From: Scatosoma sp045644545
GTDB taxonomy: Bacteria; Bacillota; Clostridia; Christensenellales; Borkfalkiaceae
NCBI GenBank assembly: GCA_045644545.1
Contig: JAZRHC010000025.1
Coordinates: forward strand, 1-5,035
Reading direction: 5' to 3'
DNA: 5,035 bases
Shown: one piece after another, positions 1-5,035 of the stretch
Position numbering within the stretch: position 1 is the stretch's first letter
How the letters are laid out: each line of letters opens with the position of its first letter
Position numbers and translations under genes: made by a program
Notes under the pieces: generated by a model
Databases searched by the model: none
Seen by the model: the letters and a program-made list of their open reading frames with translations, nothing else
Told to the model about the DNA's origin: nothing

Positions 1-37
1 AACCTGTGAAGAAATAGGAAAAAATCCCTTGAATCGC

Positions 38-66
38 TTGTCATTTTCGTTCGCGTGTGGTATAAT
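38..66 (+). promoter_or_regulatory. SigA-type promoter with extended -10, upstream of mrnC
   Basis: The -35 box TTGTCA (38-43) differs from TTGACA at one base. A 17-base spacer leads to a perfect TATAAT (61-66), preceded by TGG (58-60), which makes an extended -10 (TGnTATAAT). Transcription should start near 72-74, leaving a leader of roughly 30 bases before the mrnC start at 104. The stretch upstream (8-24) is purine- and A-rich and could act as a weak UP element. It is the only convincing promoter I found in the window and may drive the whole gene run. The site is read directly from sequence; activity is inferred. Confidence 0.85.
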
Positions 67-103
67 GATAAGCGAATAAAATTTTAAAAGGGGGAATAAG
101 GCG

Positions 104-547
104 ATGTTCGGATTCGATAGCGTGATGGATCGGGAGCAAGCAAGGCTTTTAAGCCCCGTCGTGCTCGCGTTCGTCGGCGACGCCGTGTATTCCCTTTATA
201 TCCGCGAACGGCTGGCGTTCCAAGGGGAAGGCAAGCTTTCCCAAATGCAGTCTACCGCCTCTAAGCTCGTTTCCGCGCGCGGGCAGAGCGCGTTTTTGGA
301 AACGCTACTCCCCCTGTTCACCGAGGAAGAAGCGGAGATCTACCGTCGCGGGCGCAACGCAAAGAAAACGACGAAAAGCAAAAACGCTTCGGCGGGCGAA
401 TACAACCGTTCTACGGGCTTTGAAGCGGTGCTCGGGTATTTGTATATCGTCGGCGAGAAAGCGCGGCTCAGCGAACTTTTGAATATCGCGGACGAAGCGG
501 TTTTTGAGGTGGAACGAACGCCCGCCGCGTTTAAACCCATAAAATAA
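104..547 (+). CDS. mrnC: Mini-ribonuclease III (MrnC)
   Basis: This 147-residue protein is a stand-alone RNase III catalytic domain without the double-stranded RNA-binding domain, the usual size for MrnC. In Bacillus the enzyme is a cytoplasmic homodimer that trims the 5' and 3' ends of 23S rRNA precursor. The first catalytic motif LAFVGDAVYSLYIRERL is at 21-37 with the metal-binding Asp26. The family motif RRGRNAK is at 81-87. The second catalytic motif TGFEAVLGYLYI is at 104-115 with Glu107. The start is supported by AAAAGGGGG at 86-94, nine bases before the ATG. It is the first gene after the promoter, and rlmB follows after 12 bases. Both products work on 23S rRNA, and this pairing is conserved in Bacillota. 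All key residues are present, so it should be active. Confidence 0.94.
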   Translation: MFGFDSVMDREQARLLSPVVLAFVGDAVYSLYIRERLAFQGEGKLSQMQSTASKLVSARGQSAFLETLLPLFTEEEAEIYRRGRNAKKTTKSKNASAGEYNRSTGFEAVLGYLYIVGEKARLSELLNIADEAVFEVERTPAAFKPIK

Positions 548-559
548 AAGAGGAAAAAA

Positions 560-1282
560 ATGAAAACGGAAGGCAGAAACGCCGTCGGCGAACTTTTAAA
601 AACGAATAAAACGATAGACAAGCTTATGATCGAAAAGGGCGCGCAGGGCTCGTTATCCGTCATTTTTGCGGAGGCGAGGAAGAAAAATATCCGCGTGCAG
701 TTCGTCGATCGTCAGGTGCTGGATAAAGAAAGCGAAACCCGCCGTCACCAAGGCGTGATCGCGTTTACGACCGACTACGAATATTTCGACCTCGACGATA
801 TTATCGAGAATAAAAAGAACCCCGAAAACGGCTTCGTCGTTCTCTGCGACGGTATCGAGGACGTGCATAATTTAGGCAGTATCTTGCGCGTAGCCGAATG
901 TGCGGGCGCGGACGGAGTCGTGATCCCCAAATCGGGAAGCGCTTCCGTCACCGAAAGCGTGATCAGAATTTCCGCGGGCGCGGCGGAGCATATCAAGGTC
1001 GCCAAAGTTCCCAACCTCAACCAAGCGGTGGAAAAATTGCAGGCGAGTGGATACTGGGTCTATGCGCTCGAAGCGGGCGGCGAGGATATCTATAAAGAAA
1101 ATTTCAAGGGCAATATCGCGCTCGTCGTCGGCGGCGAGGACAGCGGGGTAAAACGGCTCACGAAGCAAAAGAGCGATAAGATTTTGTCCATTCCCTTGCA
1201 GGGAAAAGTCAATTCCCTCAACGCTTCGGTGGCGCTCGGGATCGCGGCGTACGAAGTCGTGAGAAACCGACTCGGGCGGTAA
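560..1282 (+). CDS. rlmB: 23S rRNA (guanosine-2'-O-)-methyltransferase, RlmB/TrmH family
   Basis: The 240-residue protein is of normal length for RlmB, which transfers a methyl group from S-adenosylmethionine to a ribose 2'-OH in 23S rRNA. The N-terminal substrate-binding domain (about 1-75, L30e-like) opens with the typical EGRNAVGELL at 4-13. The C-terminal SPOUT (SpoU) domain with its trefoil knot holds motif 1, NLGSILR at 104-110 (Asn104, Arg110), motif 2, VVGGEDSGVKR at 189-199 (Glu193), and motif 3, IPLQGKVNSLNASVALGIAA at 211-230 (Asn221). The start follows AAGAGGA (548-554). It lies 12 bases after mrnC and 5 bases before sigH. In B. subtilis rae1 (yacP) usually sits between rlmB and sigH; it is absent here. 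The family is certain. The exact methylated guanosine cannot be read from sequence, and a tRNA or other rRNA target remains possible. Confidence 0.92.
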   Translation: MKTEGRNAVGELLKTNKTIDKLMIEKGAQGSLSVIFAEARKKNIRVQFVDRQVLDKESETRRHQGVIAFTTDYEYFDLDDIIENKKNPENGFVVLCDGIEDVHNLGSILRVAECAGADGVVIPKSGSASVTESVIRISAGAAEHIKVAKVPNLNQAVEKLQASGYWVYALEAGGEDIYKENFKGNIALVVGGEDSGVKRLTKQKSDKILSIPLQGKVNSLNASVALGIAAYEVVRNRLGR

Positions 1283-1290
1283 ATATTATG
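1274..1290 (+). promoter_or_regulatory. Weak ribosome binding region of sigH overlapping the rlmB end
   Basis: Only GGGCGG (1274-1279) precedes the sigH ATG at 1288, and it overlaps the last codons of rlmB (stop at 1280-1282). This is a poor Shine-Dalgarno compared with AAAGGAGAAG before dnaX or AAGGAGG before ebfC. The 5-base gap suggests that sigH is translated by ribosomes finishing rlmB (translational coupling). The next in-frame ATG is about 30 codons on, inside region 2, so 1288 remains the best start. Confidence 0.5.
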
Positions 1291-1869
1291 GGAAATTCAA
1301 GCAATAAAAAACGCAGCGACGAAGAGCTCGTTGAGCTTTCGCGAAAGGGGGATAAGCAAGCCACCGACGAGCTGATGCTCCGCTATTTCGGCGCGGTTCG
1401 AGGCAGAGCGCGCGGATTTTTCCTCGTCGGCGGGGAAACGGAGGACCTCATTCAAGAAGGTATGATGGGCTTATACCGCGCGATCGGGGATTATCAGCAA
1501 GGCGGCGGGGCGAGCTTTAAAAGCTTTGCCTATCTTTGCATTAACCGCCGTATTATCGACGCGGTAAAAACGTACGAGCGCAAGAAAAACGACCCCTTGA
1601 AAAACTATATTTCTCTTTTTTCGGGCGAGTGGGAAGACCCTACGCTGAGCCCCGAAGAAGAGGTCGTATCGCGGGAAACGCGGCGGGAATTTATGCGCGA
1701 AATGAGCGGCGTTCTCTCCGATTTCGAATTTCGCGTGATGGTAATGTATATGAACGGTATGTCCTGCGCGGAGATCTGCGAGTCCACGAAAAAGGATATG
1801 AAAAGCGTGGACAACGCGATCCAGCGCGGCAAGAAAAAACTCAGAGGAATTTTAACGAATAAACGATAA
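1288..1869 (+). CDS. sigH: RNA polymerase sigma factor SigH (sigma-70 family, group 3)
   Basis: The protein (193 residues) directs core RNA polymerase to transition-state and early-sporulation promoters in Bacillus. It begins with the family-like SDEELVELSRKGD (10-22). Region 2 spans about 25-100: FFLVGGETEDLIQEGMMGLY (44-63) is a hallmark of SigH, and the stretch to YERKKN (96-101) covers the -10-recognition part (regions 2.3-2.4). A short acidic linker (111-130) joins region 4 (about 140-187), whose helix-turn-helix holds MNGMSCAEICE (155-165) and KSVDNAIQRGKKKLRGIL (172-189). There is no region 1.1 or 3, as expected. It is about 25 residues shorter than B. subtilis SigH (218), but regions 2 and 4 are complete. 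Its place after mrnC-rlmB is the conserved SigH locus. Presence suggests a spore-former or a descendant of one; some non-sporulating Bacillota keep SigH for competence or stress. It is followed 11 bases later by dnaX, which is unusual. Confidence 0.92.
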   Translation: MGNSSNKKRSDEELVELSRKGDKQATDELMLRYFGAVRGRARGFFLVGGETEDLIQEGMMGLYRAIGDYQQGGGASFKSFAYLCINRRIIDAVKTYERKKNDPLKNYISLFSGEWEDPTLSPEEEVVSRETRREFMREMSGVLSDFEFRVMVMYMNGMSCAEICESTKKDMKSVDNAIQRGKKKLRGILTNKR

Positions 1870-1880
1870 AGGAGAAGTAA

Positions 1881-3557
1881 ATGGCGTATTTGGCTTTATA
1901 CCGCACCTTCCGCCCGACCCATTTAAGCGAAGTCGTGCGGCAGGAACATATCGTCACCGTTTTGAAAAATCAAATCCAAACGGGCAGGGTGGGTCACGCG
2001 TATTTGTTCTGCGGTCCGCGTGGCACGGGCAAAACGAGTATTGCGAAAATTTTCGCCGCGGCGATCAACTGCGAAAGCCCCGTAAACGGCTCTTCTTGCG
2101 GTTCGTGCGCCACTTGTCGCGCCTTGAAAGACCCGTCAAATCTCGATATTTCCGAGATCGACGCCGCTTCGAATAACGGCGTAGAGGAAATGCGCGACCT
2201 GCGCGAAAAGGTGCAATATCCCCCCGTGGCGGGAAAGTATAAAGTTTATATTATCGACGAAGTGCATATGCTTTCGACGGGCGCGTTCAACGCGCTTTTG
2301 AAAACCTTGGAAGAACCGCCTTCCCACGCCGTGTTTATTCTCGCGACGACGGAAGCGCACAAGATTCCCGCGACTATTCTTTCCCGCTGTATGCGGTTTG
2401 ATTTCAAACTCATTCCCCAAGAAGACCTTGAAAAACGCTTGAAATTCGTCTTTGACGAGATCGAAAAACCCTACGAAGAAGAGGCGGTTGTCGCGCTTGC
2501 GCGCGCGGGCGCGGGGAGTGTGCGCGATATGCTTTCGCTCGCCGATACCTGCCTTTCCTATTCGACGGGCAAGCTCACGTATAAGGACGTGACCTCCGTG
2601 ATCGGTAGCGCCGATTCGGAGAGCGTGTATTCGCTTTTGAAAGCCGTGCTTGAAGGGAATGCGGGGGAAGCGTTCGTAAAGGCGGAAGAAATGCTTTTCG
2701 CGGGCAAAAGCGTGGGAATGCTCTTAAAAGATTTAATGAACGGGCTCAACGCTTGCACGATCGCAAAGACGTGTAAAAACGCGCAAAAATTGCTCGGTTT
2801 GCCAAATTCGGATTTTACGATTTGTAAGGCGATCGCGGATTCGACGGACGGGCACACCCTTCTTCGCGCGACGGAAATTTTTGCAAAAGTAGAACCCGAT
2901 TTAAAATATTCCACCTCGCCGCGCGTGCTGTTTGAAACGGCGATCTTAAAGGCGAGTATGCCGCAGACGGAAACGACGCAGGAAGCGCTTTTGTCGCGTA
3001 TCGCGCTTCTCGAAAAGAAGCTCGAAAACGGCGTTCCCGAGCGAAACGACGGGGGCAGGGTTGAGGTGAAACGCGAAATCCCCGCTCCGCCCGTATACGA
3101 GGTAGAGCCTCCGCCTATGGAAGAGCCCGTCTACGACGAACCCGTAGTTGCTCCGCCGAAAGCGGAAGCAAAACCTGCGCCCGTAAGCGTTTCCGCGCCT
3201 ACGGCGGAGAAAAAAGAAGTCAAAGCCGCGCCTTCGGGCGATGCGAAAGCGGTGTTCGGCGCGTTTCTTCGCACCCTTCGGCGCACGGGCAGAAACGGCG
3301 TGCTTTTCACGATTTGTATGGATTTAGACTACGAATACGACGGCGATATTTTCGTCCTTTCCACCACGAGCGAAACGATGTACCGTTCGCTGAAAAAGGA
3401 AGATCACTACGCGCTCGTCAAGCAGTCGTTCGAGGCGATCGGCGTGAGCGAGGAGAGGTTTGATATCCGACTTCGCGGCAAGCAAAAGGACGAGTTTCAA
3501 AAGCAGATGAACGAGCTGAAAGAAACGTTTCCGAATACGAAAATAGAAATCAAATAA
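1881..3557 (+). CDS. dnaX: DNA polymerase III subunit gamma/tau
   Basis: DnaX (558 residues) is the ATPase of the clamp loader that places the beta sliding clamp on DNA and, as tau, tethers polymerase and helicase. Domain I-II (AAA+, about 1-225) has Walker A GPRGTGKT at 45-52, zinc-binding Cys64, Cys73, Cys76 and Cys79, Walker B VYIIDEVHML at 122-131 (Asp126, Glu127), the SRC motif at 168-170 with the trans-acting arginine finger Arg169, and sensor 2 GSVRDML at 212-218 (Arg215). Domain III, the oligomerisation helices, covers about 235-358. A Pro/Glu/Ala/Lys-rich flexible linker (about 383-453) leads to a C-terminal tau-type domain (about 455-558). AAAGGAGAAG (1868-1877) supports the ATG at 1881. 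The length matches full tau of Bacillota; no gamma-forming frameshift signal with a nearby stop was found. It heads the conserved dnaX-ebfC-recR trio. The SRP RNA gene that sits upstream of dnaX in Bacillus is not here. Confidence 0.96.
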   Translation: MAYLALYRTFRPTHLSEVVRQEHIVTVLKNQIQTGRVGHAYLFCGPRGTGKTSIAKIFAAAINCESPVNGSSCGSCATCRALKDPSNLDISEIDAASNNGVEEMRDLREKVQYPPVAGKYKVYIIDEVHMLSTGAFNALLKTLEEPPSHAVFILATTEAHKIPATILSRCMRFDFKLIPQEDLEKRLKFVFDEIEKPYEEEAVVALARAGAGSVRDMLSLADTCLSYSTGKLTYKDVTSVIGSADSESVYSLLKAVLEGNAGEAFVKAEEMLFAGKSVGMLLKDLMNGLNACTIAKTCKNAQKLLGLPNSDFTICKAIADSTDGHTLLRATEIFAKVEPDLKYSTSPRVLFETAILKASMPQTETTQEALLSRIALLEKKLENGVPERNDGGRVEVKREIPAPPVYEVEPPPMEEPVYDEPVVAPPKAEAKPAPVSVSAPTAEKKEVKAAPSGDAKAVFGAFLRTLRRTGRNGVLFTICMDLDYEYDGDIFVLSTTSETMYRSLKKEDHYALVKQSFEAIGVSEERFDIRLRGKQKDEFQKQMNELKETFPNTKIEIK

Positions 3558-3566
3558 CCAAGCTTT

Positions 3567-3583
3567 AAGGAGGAGAGATTATG
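3567..3583 (+). promoter_or_regulatory. Consensus ribosome binding site of ebfC
   Basis: A perfect AAGGAGG (3567-3573, continuing as AG) stands seven bases before the ATG at 3581. It is the strongest ribosome binding site in the window. This suits a nucleoid-associated protein needed in many more copies than the clamp loader subunit encoded just upstream. The expression claim is inference; the site itself is visible. Confidence 0.85.
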
Positions 3584-3913
3584 GCAGGATTCAAAGGCGG
3601 CAACGGCAATATGCAAAACCTTATGATGCAAGCGAAAAAAATGCAAGAGGAGATGGAAAAAACCGCGGAGCTTTTAGACGATTGGGAAATCGTCGGCACG
3701 GCGGCGAACGAGGCGGTCGTCGTGTATATGAACGCGAAAAAGATCATTAACGGCGTCGAGCTCGACGAAAGCGTCGTCGATCCCACCGACGTGGAAATGC
3801 TGGAAGATCTGATTATGGCGGCGATCAACGACGGCTATTCCAAAGCCGATAAGGTCTACGAGGAAAAAATGGGCAGATACGGCAATATGGGCGCGCTCGG
3901 GGGAATGTTGTAA
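3581..3913 (+). CDS. ebfC: YbaB/EbfC family nucleoid-associated DNA-binding protein
   Basis: This is a small (110-residue) homodimeric DNA-binding protein, of usual family length, that coats the nucleoid and is nearly always encoded between dnaX and recR. The Gly/Asn/Met-rich N-terminus leads into the amphipathic helix MQNLMMQAKKMQEEMEK (11-27). A central beta-sheet follows (about 35-62), and then the diagnostic helix region VVDPTDVEMLEDLIMAAIND (65-84), ending in the YEEKMG tail (93-98) with Gly/Met-rich residues. The family's usual glycine-rich turn in the central sheet reads GTAANEAVVVYMNAKK (39-54) here, with fewer glycines and Asn-Ala in place of the usual Asn-Gly. It is 23 bases after dnaX and 3 bases before recR. 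Its link to recombination through RecR is suggested by gene order; the molecular role remains partly unknown in the family. Confidence 0.93.
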   Translation: MAGFKGGNGNMQNLMMQAKKMQEEMEKTAELLDDWEIVGTAANEAVVVYMNAKKIINGVELDESVVDPTDVEMLEDLIMAAINDGYSKADKVYEEKMGRYGNMGALGGML

Positions 3914-3916
3914 GGA

Positions 3917-4510
3917 ATGGATATTTTTATAGAGCCTATCGGCAAGCTCGTCAACGAGTTTTCCAAGCTTCCCGGCGTGGGCAAAAAAACGGCGCAACGC
4001 TACGCGTATAAAATTATCGATATGTCCGACGAGGAAGTTCGCGAGTTCGTCGAAGCGGTCACGGGCGTAAAACGGAGGGTGCGTTATTGCGAGATCTGCG
4101 GGAATTTTTCCGAGGAAAAAACCTGCGGCGTTTGCAAGACCCGCGAGAGCGACTGTATTTGCGTGGTGAAAGAGCCCAAGGACGTGGCGGCGATCGAAAA
4201 ACTGCACGAGTTTAAAGGGGTGTACCACGTTTTGCACGGCGTGATCGATCCGATGGCGGGGGTCGGCCCGAACGATATCCGCGTGAAAGAACTGCTTGCG
4301 CGCTTGCAAAAAGGAAACGTAAAAGAAGTGATCGTCGCGACAAACCCCGACGTTTCGGGCGACGCGACGGCAATGTATATCGCGAAGCTTATCAAGCCGC
4401 TGGATATCACGGTTACCCGCCTTGCGCACGGGATTCCCGTCGGCTCGGAAATCGAGTATACCGACGACGTTACGCTCGCGCGCGCGTTTGTAGTGCGCAA
4501 TCAAATTTAA
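3917..4510 (+). CDS. recR: Recombination mediator protein RecR
   Basis: RecR (197 residues, normal length) works with RecO to load RecA on SSB-coated single-stranded DNA at gaps; it forms a tetrameric ring that acts as a DNA clamp. The N-terminal helix-hairpin-helix holds KLPGVGKKTAQRYAY (17-31). The zinc finger is Cys58, Cys61, Cys70 and Cys73. The TOPRIM domain starts near ICVVKEPKDVAAIE (81-94), passes through YHVLHGVIDPMAGVGP (103-118) and ATNPDVSGDATAMYI (141-155), and ends with the conserved AHGIPVGSEIEY (170-181). The usual VEGE of the TOPRIM motif reads VSGD (146-149), see findings. The start Met-Asp fits the family. Its only nearby ribosome binding sequences are GGGGG (3899-3903) inside ebfC and AAGGA right at the start, so coupling to ebfC (3-base gap) is likely. 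Confidence 0.95.
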   Translation: MDIFIEPIGKLVNEFSKLPGVGKKTAQRYAYKIIDMSDEEVREFVEAVTGVKRRVRYCEICGNFSEEKTCGVCKTRESDCICVVKEPKDVAAIEKLHEFKGVYHVLHGVIDPMAGVGPNDIRVKELLARLQKGNVKEVIVATNPDVSGDATAMYIAKLIKPLDITVTRLAHGIPVGSEIEYTDDVTLARAFVVRNQI

Positions 4511-4520
4511 GGGGTAGAGC

Positions 4521-5035
4521 ATGAAAGTATCTGTGTTTGGTTGTGGGCGTTGGGGTTCGTTTATAGGCTGGTATTTAGTGAATAACGGACACGACGTTAT
4601 ACAGTGGGGTACTGCTGGTAATTATAGCTTTGATATACTAAAGAACACGGGCAGAAATGAGTACGTTGAACTTGATAGTAGAATAAATCTTTGTTCTGAC
4701 CTAAAATTTGCATTAGAGAATAGTGAAGTTATCGTAATTTCGATAAGCGCACAAGCGTTGCGCTCTTTTATGCAAAGAGTTGTGGAATACGATATTTCAG
4801 ACAAGAAATTCGTTTTGTGCATGAAAGGTATAGAAATTGATACGGGAAAACGCCTTTCAGAAGTTGTGATTGAAAGCGGTGTGGATAGGGATAACGTTGC
4901 TGTTTGGGTTGGCCCAGGTCATATTCAAGCCTTTACAAAAGGCTATCCTAACTGCATGGTAATCGATTCAAATAATAAAGAATTAGTTAAGTTTTTGGCG
5001 GATAATTTGCGTGGGGATTTAATTAGATTTTATTA
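4521..5035 (+). CDS. gpsA: Glycerol-3-phosphate dehydrogenase (NAD(P)+)-like protein, 3' end missing
   Basis: This partial gene has 171 codons and is open to the window edge; full family members run about 330 residues, so roughly half is seen. GpsA reduces dihydroxyacetone phosphate to sn-glycerol 3-phosphate for phospholipid synthesis. The N-terminal Rossmann fold has the dinucleotide motif GCGRWGSF at 7-14, matching the family's GxGxWG. CMKGIEIDTGKRLSEVV (100-116) corresponds to the family's TKGIE segment with its conserved lysine (Lys102). WVGPGHIQAF (129-138) stands where typical GpsA has a GP-[SN]-x-A-x-E segment. The ATG follows AAGGGG (4509-4514) that overlaps the recR stop. The gap to recR is 10 bases. 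Codon use is far more AT-rich than in the six genes before it. A divergent GpsA branch fits best; another member of the 6-phosphogluconate/GpsA dehydrogenase superfamily is possible. The C-terminal substrate domain is not visible. Confidence 0.78.
   Translation, partial: MKVSVFGCGRWGSFIGWYLVNNGHDVIQWGTAGNYSFDILKNTGRNEYVELDSRINLCSDLKFALENSEVIVISISAQALRSFMQRVVEYDISDKKFVLCMKGIEIDTGKRLSEVVIESGVDRDNVAVWVGPGHIQAFTKGYPNCMVIDSNNKELVKFLADNLRGDLIRFY

Noticed and set aside
2..79. Open frame from the window edge ending at TAA 77-79, possible tail of an upstream gene
   Set aside because: It would run through the promoter at 38-66, and its 25 residues match no family I recognise; a chance open frame is likelier. 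The other two forward frames stop at 7-9 and 15-17, so an upstream gene could end there, but this cannot be decided.
872..1168. Alternative frames within rlmB (872-1168 antisense, 898-1095 sense)
   Set aside because: They overlap the conserved SPOUT domain, have no ribosome binding sites and give arginine- or low-complexity-rich translations typical of shadow frames.
2828..2838. GCGATCGCG palindrome within dnaX
   Set aside because: Only a single clear copy was noticed and it fits the favoured codons (GCG ATC GCG); there is no array or spacing pattern to suggest a functional site.
2136..2914. Antisense open frames inside dnaX (2136-2420 and 2558-2914)
   Set aside because: dnaX is intact with every catalytic motif across this region; the reverse frames show no domain and no start signals.
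3208..3216. Possible slippery A6G site in dnaX linker for making gamma by -1 frameshifting
   Set aside because: The zero frame reads GAG AAA AAA GAA, not the classical A AAA AAG arrangement. In the -1 frame the first stop comes only near 3464, and in the +1 frame near 3330, so no short gamma-like product would result. A run of six A is also short for transcriptional slippage.
3674..4522. Long antisense open frame (282 codons) across ebfC and recR
   Set aside because: It lies opposite two clearly recognised genes, its translation is rich in His, Arg and Phe with no recognisable domain, and it has no plausible ribosome binding context. It is a by-product of the codon bias of the sense strand.
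4622..4822. Antisense open frame inside the gpsA-like gene
   Set aside because: The sense frame holds continuous family motifs from 4521 to the window edge, and the reverse frame has no recognisable features.

Overview
The window looks like core chromosome from a member of the Bacillota, most likely class Clostridia. It carries a SigH-type sigma factor, a mini-RNase III of the MrnC type, strong AAGGAGG-type ribosome binding sites and a canonical SigA-type promoter. The first ~4.5 kb has GC-leaning codon choice (hand counts of single 60-base lines run from about 40 to 62 % GC), so it is not a very AT-rich Clostridium. An uncultured gut-type lineage such as a Christensenellales relative would fit, but that is inference only.

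Layout: all seven genes are on the + strand and tightly packed. A good SigA-type promoter (-35 TTGTCA, 17-bp spacer, extended -10 TGGTATAAT) at 38-66 precedes mrnC (104-547). Then follow rlmB (560-1282), sigH (1288-1869), dnaX (1881-3557), ebfC/ybaB (3581-3913), recR (3917-4510), and a glycerol-3-phosphate dehydrogenase-like gene (4521 onward) cut by the window end. Gaps between genes are only 3 to 23 bases and no internal terminator or second promoter was seen, so the whole run may be one operon.

Function: mrnC and rlmB act on 23S rRNA maturation (end trimming and ribose methylation). sigH encodes the transition-state and early sporulation sigma factor. dnaX, ebfC and recR form the classic replication/recombination trio (clamp loader subunit, nucleoid-associated protein, recombination mediator). 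In Bacillus subtilis the mrnC-rlmB-sigH genes and the dnaX-ebfC-recR genes lie in two separate clusters; here they are joined head to tail.

The last gene stands apart: it is much more AT-rich, uses ATA isoleucine codons freely, and marks a sharp compositional change right after recR. I saw no CRISPR array, transposon, tRNA, rRNA, riboswitch or defence system. The window is mostly ordinary housekeeping DNA, and the points worth a second look are the joined operon, the compositional break and a few motif departures.
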